NCBI RefSeq assembly: GCF_009669325.1
Contig: NZ_SZWE01000002.1
Coordinates: 248,001 to 312,000 of the forward strand
Source: Roseovarius bejariae
GTDB lineage: Bacteria; Pseudomonadota; Alphaproteobacteria; Rhodobacterales; Rhodobacteraceae
Length of the DNA stretch: 64,000 nt
Direction: 5' to 3'
This document shows, piece by piece, positions 25,844-34,613 of this stretch; position 1 is the stretch's first letter; every line of letters begins with the position of its first letter. Both the position numbers and the translations under genes were made by a program. The notes beneath the pieces were generated by a model. That model saw only the letters and a program-made list of their open reading frames with translations, was not told the origin of the DNA and did no database searches.

Positions 25844-27664
25844 TTAGCCCTCCATCGCCTCCAACTCGTCGATCAGCCGCGAGATCATGCTCAACCCCTT
25901 GTCCCAGAAGGCCGGGTCGCTGGCATCGAGGCCGAAGGGGGCCAGAAGCTCGGAATGGTGCATGGAGCCGCCCGCCTTGAGCATCTCGAAATACTTGTCC
26001 TGGAAACCCTCGGGGTTTTCCTCGTAGACGGCATAGAGCGCGTTCACGAGGCCGTCGCCGAAGGCATAGGCATAGACATAGAAGGGCGAATGGACGAAAT
26101 GCGGGATATAGGCCCAGAAGGTCTCGTACCCGTCCATGAAATCAAAGGCCGGTCCAAGGCTTTCGGCCTGCACCGACATCCACAGGGCGTTGATGTCATC
26201 GGGGGTGAGTTCCCCGCCGCGGCGCGCCTCGTGCAGCTTGCATTCGAAGTCGTAGAACGCAATCTGGCGGACGACCGTGTTGATCATATCCTCGACCTTG
26301 CCGGCCAGAAGTACCTTGCGTTCGGTGTCGTTCGCGGCCTTGTCCAGCATCTTGCGGAAGGTGAGCATTTCGCCGAACACGGACGCGGTTTCGGCAAGCG
26401 TCAGCGGGGTGGACGAGAGCAGTTCGCCCTGATCGGCGGCCAGCACTTGGTGCACGCCGTGACCAAGTTCATGCGCAAGGGTCATCACGTCGCGCGGTTT
26501 GCCCAGGTAGTTCAGCATCACGTAGGGGTGGACGTTGGTCACCGTGGGATGGGCGAAGGCGCCGGGCGCCTTGCCGGGTTTCACGCCCGCGTCGATCCAA
26601 CCCTTTGAAAAGAAAGGCGCGGCCAGCTCACCCATGCGCGGATCAAAGGCCGAATAGGCCTCCATCACGATGTCGCGGGCGCTGTCCCAATCGACCACTT
26701 TCTTGTCTTCGATGGGCAGGGGCGCGTTGCGGTCCCAGACCTGCATGCGGTCAAGGCCCAGCCATTTGCGCTTCAGCTCGTAATAGCGGTGCGACAGCTT
26801 GGGGTAGGCCTCGACCACGGCATTGCGCAGGGCCTCGACCACTTTGGGTTCCACGTCGTTCGAAAGGTGCCGGCCAGTTTGCGGTGTGGGCATGCCGCGC
26901 CAGCGGTCTACCACCTCTTTCTCCTTGGCGGAGGTGTTGTGGACACGGGCGAAGGTGCGGATGTTCTGGCCAAAGACGCGGGCCAGTTCGCGGGCGGCGG
27001 CTTCGCGCTGATCGCGGTCTTGTTCGGTGAGCAGGTTGAGGGTGGATTCGATGCCCATCTCCTCGCCGTTCACGGTGAAGGTGAGGCCGGCGATGGTTTC
27101 ATCGAAAAGCCGCTCCCATGCGTCGCCGACGACACCCATGTCATGCAGGAATTTCTCAAGCTCGTCAGAGAGTTGATAGGGTTTCATCGCCCGGATTCGG
27201 CGCAGGACGGGGGCGTATCGGGCCAGCCCTTCGTTGGCCTTGTACATGGCTTTGAGGCTGTCTTCATCGAGGCGGTTGAGTTCCAGCGTGAAGAAGACCA
27301 GGGGCGTGGTCATGTTGGTGATCTTTTCCTGGCAGTCGGACAGGAACTTGGCGCGCTCGCCATCGGTGGTGTTCTGGTGATAGCGCAGGCCCGCGTAGGA
27401 CATGATGCGCCCGGCGACGTTTGAAATTGCCTCGTCGCGTTCGATGCATTCCAGCAGGCCAGCCGCATCAAGATCGGCCAGCTTCCCCTGGTAATCCTTG
27501 GCAAAATCGGCGCAGGCGCCAGCCAGCCAATCAAGGTCTTTTTGCAGTTCCGGGGCGTCGGGGGCGGGGTAGAGATCGCTCAGGTCCCATTCCGGCAGGT
27601 TGCCCAGATTGTCGCCTCCGGCGTTGGCGTTGGCATCGAATGTGGGCTGGGGACGGGGGATCAT
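25844..27664 (-). CDS. pepF: Oligoendopeptidase F
   Basis: A 606-residue M3-family zinc metallopeptidase that degrades oligopeptides in the cytoplasm. The zinc motif HELGHGVH lies near residues 393-400 with the third ligand Glu further on in TLAETASVFGE. The YAFGDGLVNALYAVYEE and MLKAGGSMHHSELLAPFG stretches near the C-terminus are typical of PepF. The ATG at 27664 is chosen because AGGAGAG lies about seven bases before it; in-frame ATG codons further upstream (27703) lack a ribosome binding site. The intergenic region behind it contains the second copy of the phased-repeat element. Confidence 0.95.
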   Translation of the reverse strand: MIPRPQPTFDANANAGGDNLGNLPEWDLSDLYPAPDAPELQKDLDWLAGACADFAKDYQGKLADLDAAGLLECIERDEAISNVAGRIMSYAGLRYHQNTTDGERAKFLSDCQEKITNMTTPLVFFTLELNRLDEDSLKAMYKANEGLARYAPVLRRIRAMKPYQLSDELEKFLHDMGVVGDAWERLFDETIAGLTFTVNGEEMGIESTLNLLTEQDRDQREAAARELARVFGQNIRTFARVHNTSAKEKEVVDRWRGMPTPQTGRHLSNDVEPKVVEALRNAVVEAYPKLSHRYYELKRKWLGLDRMQVWDRNAPLPIEDKKVVDWDSARDIVMEAYSAFDPRMGELAAPFFSKGWIDAGVKPGKAPGAFAHPTVTNVHPYVMLNYLGKPRDVMTLAHELGHGVHQVLAADQGELLSSTPLTLAETASVFGEMLTFRKMLDKAANDTERKVLLAGKVEDMINTVVRQIAFYDFECKLHEARRGGELTPDDINALWMSVQAESLGPAFDFMDGYETFWAYIPHFVHSPFYVYAYAFGDGLVNALYAVYEENPEGFQDKYFEMLKAGGSMHHSELLAPFGLDASDPAFWDKGLSMISRLIDELEAMEG

Positions 27665-27767
27665 GCGTATCTCTCCTGTGGTGTCATCTGTTCCGTCAGA
27701 CATAGGCGGCGCGGGCGGCGGGCTCAAGCGGGCAGTGGGGAGAATGCGGCGAATCGGGGGTAAGACC

Positions 27768-27866
27768 TTGGTTAACAAGAAAAATCCTTGGCTGCATCGC
27801 GTCGGTATTTGTGCGGTATCGCGTCGGTATTTTTTCCCGCACCCCCCGGATTTAACAGGGCGTGCG
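27768..27866 (+). repeat. Dispersed intergenic element, copy 2 (three 11-bp phased repeats)
   Basis: Same order and spacing as copy 1: TTGGTTAACAA at 27768-27778, three 11-bp units at 27798-27808, 27809-27819 and 27820-27830, T6-CCCG, then CCCCCGGA and AACAGGGCGT. It sits between the pepF start and the end of a LysR gene. Both copies are exactly 99 bases between matching ends. Confidence 0.8.
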
Positions 27867-27871
27867 CCGCG

Positions 27872-27902
27872 TTTCGTACGTTTTGTACACGCGTTTCGTA
27901 CG
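27872..27902. repeat. CGTAC cluster 2
   Basis: Two direct copies of TTTCGTACG at 27872-27880 and 27894-27902, 22 bases apart (about two helical turns), with a TTGTAC between them. It directly follows the phased-repeat element, as cluster 1 does after pgi. Confidence 0.65.
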
Positions 27903-27922
27903 GATGGCGCATGGCCGGGTCA

Positions 27923-28801
27923 TCAGGGCGTGCCGTGCAGGGCGTCTTGTAGGCGTGCACCCTGTTGGGACAGGGGCGCGTTGCGGGGTTGGATCAGCCA
28001 ATACTGCCGCGCGGTGGTCAGGGCGTCGGGCCCGACCGGGGCCAGCTTGCCCGCTTCGACCAAGGCGTCGAGCATCGGCAGGCTGGCCAATGCGATGCCT
28101 TCCCCGGCCAAGGCGCGGCCGATGGCATGGCCGTAGCTGCGGCAGGTCTCACGTGGCCTGTCCTTGACCGTGGCCCCGGGTTTACGGGTGAGCCAGAGAT
28201 CCCAGTTGATCCAATTCGGAGCAAGGCGCGGATAGTCCAGCAGCGGCAGGTCGGGGGTATCTGCCAGCATGGCGGTGATACGCGGAGCAGCGGCGGGGAC
28301 GAGGGTTTCGCCAAACAGCGGCGTGCCTGTCCAGCCGCGCGGCGGATGTTCGCCGTAGTACACCGCCAGATCAAGGGTTTCGGCGTTGAGGGCATCCGGT
28401 TCATCGGCCGTGAGGACCGAGACATTGCAGGCATCCGCACTGGTGGCGAAGGCCTGAAGCCGGGGATAGAGCCAGAACATCGACACCGCCCCGTTGGCGG
28501 CGATGCGCAATGTGCCACCATCCGGGGCGCGGGCGTTGTCGAGCGAGGACATGAGGTAATCCAGCGCCAGCCTGACCGGCTCTTCAAGGCGCCGGGCGGT
28601 TTCGGTGGGCGCGGCATGGCGCGCGCCACGATCGAAAAGCGACGTTCCGAGCCAGTCTTCAAGCTGTCGGATACGTTTGCTGACGGCGGCCTGTGAGACC
28701 ATGAGGTCCGGGGCGGCGGCAGAGAAGCCGCCATGCTTCATCACGGCATCGAAGAACACGAGGGCTTCGAGTGGGGGCAGATTGCGTCGATCAAGAATCA
28801 T
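27923..28801 (-). CDS. LysR-family regulator, GcvA-like
   Basis: A 292-residue LTTR. The N-terminal winged helix starts LPPLEALVFFDAVMKHGGFS and continues VSQAAVSKRIRQLEDWLGT, the arrangement of the GcvA subgroup; the remainder is an effector-binding domain of the periplasmic-protein fold. It is divergent from a DddP-like metalloprotein gene with 93 bases between, in which CTGAAAATTTCCAG (28823-28836) forms an imperfect dyad. By the usual LysR logic it probably regulates that gene and itself. The effector is unknown. Confidence 0.92.
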   Translation of the reverse strand: MILDRRNLPPLEALVFFDAVMKHGGFSAAAPDLMVSQAAVSKRIRQLEDWLGTSLFDRGARHAAPTETARRLEEPVRLALDYLMSSLDNARAPDGGTLRIAANGAVSMFWLYPRLQAFATSADACNVSVLTADEPDALNAETLDLAVYYGEHPPRGWTGTPLFGETLVPAAAPRITAMLADTPDLPLLDYPRLAPNWINWDLWLTRKPGATVKDRPRETCRSYGHAIGRALAGEGIALASLPMLDALVEAGKLAPVGPDALTTARQYWLIQPRNAPLSQQGARLQDALHGTP

Positions 28802-28822
28802 TCCTTTTGGTTATCGAAATGC

Positions 28823-28836
28823 CTGAAAATTTCCAG
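28823..28836. promoter_or_regulatory. Imperfect dyad between LysR and the DddP-like gene
   Basis: CTGAAAATTTCCAG is a 14-base dyad with one mismatched pair in the divergent promoter region. It is close to, but not exactly, the T-N11-A LysR box, so it is only a candidate operator. Confidence 0.35.
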
Positions 28837-28894
28837 TGTTTTCTGATGGCAGGGCATTGTTTAAGTCATCTGGGACTTTCAGGAGGAGGCAGTC

Positions 28895-30151
28895 ATGGCG
28901 GAATTGGATTGGCACGCGGAACGCACTGACCTTGCGGCTTTGGCACAGCTTGATCGGTCACCCGAGGATGAGGGTATCGACCTTGTCGCGGTGCGGGCCT
29001 ATCGGCTTGGCCGGGTGCGGGCGGAGATGGTGAAGCGTGATATTGCGGCGGTGATCCTGTCGGACCCGGTGAACATCCGCTATGCCACCGGCGCGCGCAA
29101 TATGCAGGTGTTCAGCCAGCGCAATGCACCGTCGCGGTACCTGCTTTTGACGGCGGATCGGTCGATCCTGTTCGAATTCACCGGGTGTGCGCATCTGGCT
29201 GACGGGTTGGAGACCATCGACGAGGTGCGCGCCGCGCGCACGGCAAGTTTCGTGGCCGCGGGGCCGGACATTGCCGCGCGGGAAAAGGCATGGGCCGCGG
29301 AAATGGCCGATTTGATCCACAGTCTTGTGGGCAAGGGGGCGACCTTGGGCCTTGAGCGGTTGAACGCAGGCACGGCCATTGCCCTGCGGGATCAGGGCTT
29401 GCGGATCGTGGATGCGCAGGAGCCGGTGGAAATGGCGCGGGCCATCAAATCGGTGGAGGAGATGAAATGCGTCAATGCCTCGCTTCGGGCCACTGAAATC
29501 GGCGTGGCCAAGCTGCGCGCTGCCATCCGGCCCGGTTTGACCGAGGCCGAGTTGTGGTCGGTGCTGCATCAATCGGTCATCGCGCAGAATGGCGATTACG
29601 TGGAAACCCGCCTGTTGAACGCGGGCGAGCGGACGAACCCTTGGTTTCAGGAAACCACCGACAACGTGATCGGCGAAAACGAATTGATCGCGCTGGACAC
29701 GGACGTGGTGGGTTGCCACGGCTATTACTCGGATTTTTCCCGCACCTTCCATTCGGGCCCGGGGAAACCCACCGCCACGCAGCGCGAGCTTTACAAGGTG
29801 GCCTATGAGCAGGTGCATCACAACATGGGGATCTTGCGCCCCGGCATGACGTTTCGCGACTATGCCGATGCGGCTTGGGACATTCCCGAGAAATACTATG
29901 CCAACCGCTATTACCTGTCGGCGCATGGCTGCGGGATGACGGGGGAGTACCCTTATCTTTACCATCACGGCGACTTTCCCGATGCAGGTTATGACGGGGT
30001 GATCGAGCCGGGCATGACACTTTGCGTGGAAAGCTATATCGGCGCGGATGGGGCCGCCGAAGGGGTGAAGCTGGAACAACAGGTTCTGATGACCGAGACC
30101 GGGATGGAGGTTCTCTCGCGCTTTCCGTTCGAGGAGGATTTGCTGCGCTAA
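28895..30151 (+). CDS. M24-family metalloprotein related to DMSP lyase DddP, catalytic Asp absent
   Basis: A 418-residue pita-bread-fold protein. The N-terminal domain includes DPVNIRYATGARNMQVF; the C-terminal domain has ETRLLNAGERTNPWFQE and ALDTDVVG. Six metal ligands are present: D268, D270, D280, H344, E379, E394. Their spacing (2, 10, 64, 35, 15) equals that of DddP as I remember it (D295, D297, D307, H371, E406, E421). The DddP catalytic base D377 would fall at G350 (HGCGMTGEYP), so it is probably not an ordinary DMSP lyase. It could be a lyase on a different substrate or a peptidase-like enzyme. AGGAGG lies before the ATG. A divergent LysR gene probably controls it. Confidence 0.85.
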   Translation: MAELDWHAERTDLAALAQLDRSPEDEGIDLVAVRAYRLGRVRAEMVKRDIAAVILSDPVNIRYATGARNMQVFSQRNAPSRYLLLTADRSILFEFTGCAHLADGLETIDEVRAARTASFVAAGPDIAAREKAWAAEMADLIHSLVGKGATLGLERLNAGTAIALRDQGLRIVDAQEPVEMARAIKSVEEMKCVNASLRATEIGVAKLRAAIRPGLTEAELWSVLHQSVIAQNGDYVETRLLNAGERTNPWFQETTDNVIGENELIALDTDVVGCHGYYSDFSRTFHSGPGKPTATQRELYKVAYEQVHHNMGILRPGMTFRDYADAAWDIPEKYYANRYYLSAHGCGMTGEYPYLYHHGDFPDAGYDGVIEPGMTLCVESYIGADGAAEGVKLEQQVLMTETGMEVLSRFPFEEDLLR

Positions 30152-31740
30152 CCGTATTGCGCCAGCATCTGGTGCAAGTCGTCGAGGGTGTTGGCCTCGT
30201 CCACGGGTTTGTCGTGCCGCCAGCGTTTCATGCGGGGAAAGCGGAGGGCCACGCCGGATTTGTGGCGCGGGCTTTCGTGGATGCCCTCAAACGCAATCTC
30301 GAACACATGTTCGGGGGTGACTTGCCGCACGGGGCCAAAGCGTTGTTGGGTGTTTTTGCGCACCCATGCGGTGATCTTGCGGAACTCGGCATCGGTGAGG
30401 CCGGAATAGGCCTTGGTGAAGGGCACCAGATCGTTGCCGTGACGCACCGCGAAAGTGAAATCGGTGAAGAGATTGGCGCGACGCCCGTGGCCTGCCTGCG
30501 CATAGATCATCACCGCGTCGATGGTTAATGGGTCGAGCTTCCATTTCCACCAGTCCCCCTTTTTGCGTCCCGTGTGATAGGGGCTGTCCAAGCGTTTGAG
30601 CATAAGGCCCTCGGCGCGGTGGTCGCGGGCTTCGGCGCGGGTTTGGGCAAGGTCGTCCCATGTCTCAAAAGCGATGGGGGGAGAGGGGCGGATCGGCGCG
30701 TCGTCCGGGATGTCAGACAAGAGTGCATCAAGCCGCGCGCGGCGAGTGGTGAAGGGTATTTGCCGCAGGTCTTGGCCTGCGTCTTCCAGAAGGTCATAGG
30801 CCAATAGGATGACCGGGGCCTCGTTCAGCAATTTTTTCGGGACGGTCTTGCGCCCGATGCGTTTTTGCAGGGCGTTGAAGGGCATGGGGGCTTTGCCGTC
30901 CCATGCCACCAGCTCGCCATCCAGAACGGTGCCTTGCGGGAGGAAATCGATGAGCGGGGCGAGGTCTGGAAAGCGGTCAGTCATCAATTCTTCGCCGCGG
31001 GACCAGATGAAGTGTTGGCTGTCGCGAAGGATGACTTGGCCGCGGATGCCATCCCATTTCCATTCGGCCAGCCAATCGGCGGGGTCACCCAAGGTGTCGG
31101 GGGCGTCTTCAAGCCCGTAGGCAAGGCAGAAGGGGTAGGGGCGGGAGGCCTGCGCGCCGGTATCCGGGGCCTCGATCAGGGCGGACCATGTGGTGGTTTC
31201 CGGCGTCCAGTCGCCCATCAGGCGGTGGGCCAATTCGGCCTCATCCTGCCCGGTGGACTGCGCCAAGGCGCGGGTCATCAATTTTCGGCTGACCCCGACG
31301 CGAAAGCCGCCGGTGAGCAGCTTGTTGAAGACCATGCGCTCACTCGCCTCCATCCGGTTCCACGCGTCGAGAACGGCGGTTTTGCGGCTGTCCTCCTCGG
31401 CTTTATCAAGAGCGCGCAAGCGGGTGATCCACGCGGTGAGGCTGTCGCTGTGGCCGGCCTCGGCCGGGGGCAGGACAAGGGCGATGGTTTCCGCCAGATC
31501 GCCGACGATGGGGTAGCTTTCCTCGAACAGCCACAGCGGGATACCCGCGCGTTCCGCCGCCCATTCGCGCAGGCGGGTGGTGGTGATGGCGCGGCGCGGT
31601 CGGCGGCCGGAGAAAAGCGCGATCGTCCAGAGTTTGTCCTCCTCCGGTGCGGTGTCAAAGTAGCGCGCCAGTGTGCTCACCTTGGCGCTGGTCTTCGTGG
31701 TTTGGTCGATGGTGGTGTAAAGCGCGGTGAAGTCTTTCAT
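30148..31740 (-). CDS. ATP-dependent DNA ligase of the Lhr-associated repair type
   Basis: A 530-residue ATP-dependent ligase. An N-terminal helical DNA-binding domain (about residues 1-195) precedes the catalytic core with the adenylation motif EWKWDGIRGQ, motif III VLDGELVAWD, motif IV EGLMLKR and motif V WWKWK; a C-terminal OB domain follows. This domain layout fits the bacterial ligase family that pairs with a beta-CASP exonuclease, a large Lhr helicase and a metallophosphoesterase. The exonuclease is directly upstream with an ATGA overlap. The helicase and phosphoesterase are not next to it; downstream lies the convergent DddP-like gene with a four-base overlap. Confidence 0.93.
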   Translation of the reverse strand: MKDFTALYTTIDQTTKTSAKVSTLARYFDTAPEEDKLWTIALFSGRRPRRAITTTRLREWAAERAGIPLWLFEESYPIVGDLAETIALVLPPAEAGHSDSLTAWITRLRALDKAEEDSRKTAVLDAWNRMEASERMVFNKLLTGGFRVGVSRKLMTRALAQSTGQDEAELAHRLMGDWTPETTTWSALIEAPDTGAQASRPYPFCLAYGLEDAPDTLGDPADWLAEWKWDGIRGQVILRDSQHFIWSRGEELMTDRFPDLAPLIDFLPQGTVLDGELVAWDGKAPMPFNALQKRIGRKTVPKKLLNEAPVILLAYDLLEDAGQDLRQIPFTTRRARLDALLSDIPDDAPIRPSPPIAFETWDDLAQTRAEARDHRAEGLMLKRLDSPYHTGRKKGDWWKWKLDPLTIDAVMIYAQAGHGRRANLFTDFTFAVRHGNDLVPFTKAYSGLTDAEFRKITAWVRKNTQQRFGPVRQVTPEHVFEIAFEGIHESPRHKSGVALRFPRMKRWRHDKPVDEANTLDDLHQMLAQYG

Positions 31741-32738
31741 GCCCCGGCCCCTTCTTCCAGAGTGTCGCCGGTGAACTCGGTGGGGACCACTTGGGCGTTG
31801 TAGCCTTGGGAGGTGAGCCAGTGGGCGAATATCTCGGTATAACCGTGGGTGGCATATATGTTTTCTGCGCCGGTGGCTTTGATCGCCTCGTTCAACGCGG
31901 GCCAATCGGCGTGGTCCGAGATGACAAACCCCCGGTCCGCGGCGCGGCGGCGGCGCACCCCGCGCAGGCGCATCCATCCACTGGCAAAACCGGTGGAGGC
32001 GGGGCGGAAACGGCGCGCCCAAGTGGAGCCAAGCGCGCCGGGTGGGGCCACGATCAATGCCCCGGGATGATCCCTGGCCTTGAGATCGGGCGTGACATGG
32101 ATCGTCTCGGGAAGGGGGAGCCCCTGGGCGCGCAGCACGGCGTTGGTGTTTTCGACCGCGCCATGGGTGAGGACCGGGCCAATGGAGGGGTCGAGCAGCG
32201 AAAGCACGCGCTGGGCCTTACCAAGGGAGTAGGCGCCGAGAAGGGAGAAGCGCCCGTTGGCGGCGTTGGTGGCCCACCAGGTGTTGATCTCTTGCGCGAT
32301 CTGCTCATCTGAAGGCCAAGTAAAGACCGGCAGGCCAAAGGTGCATTCGGTGATGAAGCTGTGGCATTTCACCGGCTCAAAAGCTTCGCACAAACGGTCA
32401 GGCGCGGTTTTGTAGTCGCCCGATACGACCCAGACCTCGCCCGCAACCTCCACCCGGATTTGCGCCGAGCCGGGGACGTGGCCTGCAGGGTGGAAGGACA
32501 CGGTTGCATCGCCGATGCGACGGGCCTCGCCGTAGTTCACACCCTCCAAGGTGATCTCGCCCAGCCGATGGCGCATGACCGGGCCTGCGGCATAAGTGGC
32601 AAGGTATCGCGCATGACCGGGGCGGGCGTGATCGGCGTGGCCATGGGTGATCAACGCACGACCGACGGGTTTCCAGGGGTCGATGAAAAAATCACCGGCG
32701 GGGCAGTAGATGCCTTGGGGTTTGAACTCCAGAACCAT
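31737..32738 (-). CDS. DNA ligase-associated exonuclease (metallo-beta-lactamase fold)
   Basis: A 333-residue nuclease of the metallo-beta-lactamase/beta-CASP fold. The dinuclear metal motif HGHADH is at about residues 31-36 (ITHGHADHARPGH), further ligands are in HPAGHVPGSAQ and VSGDYKT, and FVISDHADW lies near the C-terminus. This matches the putative exonucleases always found with the ATP-dependent ligase, in end-processing DNA repair. The ATG at 32738 is used; an upstream GTG at 32762 would add eight residues and neither has a strong ribosome binding site. It overlaps the ligase start by ATGA. Confidence 0.93.
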   Translation of the reverse strand: MVLEFKPQGIYCPAGDFFIDPWKPVGRALITHGHADHARPGHARYLATYAAGPVMRHRLGEITLEGVNYGEARRIGDATVSFHPAGHVPGSAQIRVEVAGEVWVVSGDYKTAPDRLCEAFEPVKCHSFITECTFGLPVFTWPSDEQIAQEINTWWATNAANGRFSLLGAYSLGKAQRVLSLLDPSIGPVLTHGAVENTNAVLRAQGLPLPETIHVTPDLKARDHPGALIVAPPGALGSTWARRFRPASTGFASGWMRLRGVRRRRAADRGFVISDHADWPALNEAIKATGAENIYATHGYTEIFAHWLTSQGYNAQVVPTEFTGDTLEEGAGA

Positions 32739-32839
32739 GCGCAAAAGGATAGGGCCAAGCACAATAGATGCCAGCCCCTTGCACTACCTAGGCCTGCGGT
32801 TATCCTGCGCCCAATTCCAATGCCGGACAGGGGACAGAG

Positions 32840-33670
32840 ATGAAATTCGTACGCTACGGAGAACCGGGGCAGGAAAAACCCGGGATGATCGACAACGAAG
32901 GGCGCCTGCGCGACCTGTCGGGCGTGGTGCCCGATCTGGCGGGGCCGATTCTGGGCAAACTGCCGAGTGTCGATCCAGAGGGCTTGCCGCTGGTCGAAGG
33001 GGAGCCGCGGCTTGGCCCGCCGGTGGGAAATATCGGCAAGCTGGTGGCGATTGGCCTCAACTACACCGACCATGCCGCCGAGATGAACATGGAGCTGCCC
33101 ACCCATCCGGTGGTTTTCATGAAGGCGACCTCGTCGATCATCGGGGCCTATGACACGGTGCGGATGCCGCGCGGATCCGAGGAGACCGATTGGGAGGTGG
33201 AACTTGGCGTGGTGATCGGCAAGCCTGTCAAATATGTCACCGAAGCCGAGGCTTTGGACCATGTGGCGGGCTATTGCATCGTCAACGATGTCTCGGAACG
33301 GCACTTTCAGGCCAAGATGTCGGGCCAATGGACCAAGGGCAAAAGCTGCGACACCTTCGGGCCGGTGGGACCATGGCTGGTGACGCCTGACGAGGTGGGC
33401 GATCCGCAAAACCTGGACCTGTCTCTGGAGGTGAACGGCGAACGGATGCAGACCGGCAATACCGCCACGATGAATTTCACCGTGGCGCAGATCATTGCAC
33501 ATCTGAGCGAAGTGATGAGCCTTCAGCCGGGCGATGTGATCGCCACGGGCACGCCGCCGGGCGTCGGGATGGGGATGACCCCGCCCCGCTACCTGAAGGA
33601 TGGCGATGTGATGGATCTGGAAATCAGCCGCCTTGGGCGGCAGCGCCTTTCCGTGACGCGGGACCAGTAA
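32840..33670 (+). CDS. Fumarylacetoacetate hydrolase-family protein
   Basis: A 276-residue FAH-fold enzyme. The N-terminal part is the short family lead-in; the catalytic domain begins at VAIGLNYTDHAAEMN (about residue 70) and has the metal-binding block WEVELGVVIGKPVKYV with acidic ligands, then YCIVNDVSERHFQ and GDVIATGTPPGVGMG near the C-terminus. The family includes hydrolases, decarboxylases and isomerases acting on 2-oxo acids in aromatic or sugar-acid degradation. The substrate cannot be read. It is transcribed alone and its last 47 bases overlap the convergent hydrolase gene. Confidence 0.9.
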   Translation: MKFVRYGEPGQEKPGMIDNEGRLRDLSGVVPDLAGPILGKLPSVDPEGLPLVEGEPRLGPPVGNIGKLVAIGLNYTDHAAEMNMELPTHPVVFMKATSSIIGAYDTVRMPRGSEETDWEVELGVVIGKPVKYVTEAEALDHVAGYCIVNDVSERHFQAKMSGQWTKGKSCDTFGPVGPWLVTPDEVGDPQNLDLSLEVNGERMQTGNTATMNFTVAQIIAHLSEVMSLQPGDVIATGTPPGVGMGMTPPRYLKDGDVMDLEISRLGRQRLSVTRDQ

Positions 33671-34613
33671 GGCGATTGCTGGCGGTATCGTAATGTGCCG
33701 CCAGCAAATCGAAGGCGCGTTTGCGCATGGTGGCGGTGTCCATCAGCACCTCGTGCCGCCCGCCTTCGAGTTCTTCGAGGCGACCATCCGGCCATGCGGC
33801 CATGCGGGTGCGGATGCGTGGGATGTCGACGATATCCTCCTCGGTGCCCAATAGCGTCAGGCAGGGCAAGTCGGGCGAGGGTTGGCGCGACAAGTCGAAG
33901 GTTTCGCGCAGGGCTTCGTGCAGCCAGCGGAGGCTGGGGCCGCCGATGGTCAGTTCCGGGTGAGCCTTGGCCTGCGTGATCATATAGTCATACATATCCT
34001 GATCGCAGGTGAGCTTGTTGCTCTCGAAGGGTTCAGCCAGAACATAGGTGTTGGATTTGGTGCCGGGGGCGTAAAGATGGCTCAAGCCCATTTGCCGGCT
34101 GCCCCAACTGAGCGACCACGCCACCGGCCGCATTGGTGTGGAAATGTGAATCCCCCACATCGGGCCGGAGAAGCCACAGGAGGCCACCGGCAAGCCGTTC
34201 ATCGCGGCGCGCAGCCCGATACAGCCGCCCATGGAGTGGCCCAGAAGGTGCAGGGGCCTTGGCAGGTCAAGTGCATCAAGCGCCGCGACAACGGCCTCGA
34301 CATCGTTTTGGTAGTCATCGAAAAGCTGAACATGGCCCGACATGGCATCGTCGAGCAAGCGGTCAGACAGCCCCTGTCCGCGCCAATCCACGGCCAGCGT
34401 GGCATAGCCGCGCCGCGCGAAATCCGCGGCGGCACGGCCGTATTTCTCGATATATTCCGTTCGGCCCGGAAACAGCAGGACGGTGCCCTTTATCGCATCG
34501 GCAGGTGTCCAGAGACCGATACGAATGCGCACTCCATCCGTCGTCCGCAGCCAAAAGGCGCGGCCGCCCTCGGGCCCGTCGGCCACGTCGGAATAGAACG
34601 GCGCGCGATCCAT
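33624..34613 (-). CDS. Alpha/beta hydrolase (monoacylglycerol-lipase-like)
   Basis: A 329-residue alpha/beta hydrolase. The nucleophile elbow is LLGHSMGGCIGLRA near residue 125, preceded by VDWRGQGLSDR, the oxyanion-hole region FPGRTEYIEKYG near residue 50, and the C-terminal His in GGRHEVLMD. The shape fits lysophospholipase/monoacylglycerol lipase relatives. No signal peptide. The start abuts the end of an SCP2-domain gene by one base (TGATG), so they form an operon in which a lipid carrier and a lipid hydrolase may act together. Its 3' end overlaps the FAH gene by 47 bases, an unusually long convergent overlap. Confidence 0.88.
   Translation of the reverse strand: MDRAPFYSDVADGPEGGRAFWLRTTDGVRIRIGLWTPADAIKGTVLLFPGRTEYIEKYGRAAADFARRGYATLAVDWRGQGLSDRLLDDAMSGHVQLFDDYQNDVEAVVAALDALDLPRPLHLLGHSMGGCIGLRAAMNGLPVASCGFSGPMWGIHISTPMRPVAWSLSWGSRQMGLSHLYAPGTKSNTYVLAEPFESNKLTCDQDMYDYMITQAKAHPELTIGGPSLRWLHEALRETFDLSRQPSPDLPCLTLLGTEEDIVDIPRIRTRMAAWPDGRLEELEGGRHEVLMDTATMRKRAFDLLAAHYDTASNRLTGPASRKGAAAQGG

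Noticed and set aside
28895..30151. Calling the M24 protein a functional DMSP lyase DddP
   Set aside because: The residue at the position of the DddP catalytic base is Gly, so the lyase function is doubtful despite the conserved metal site.
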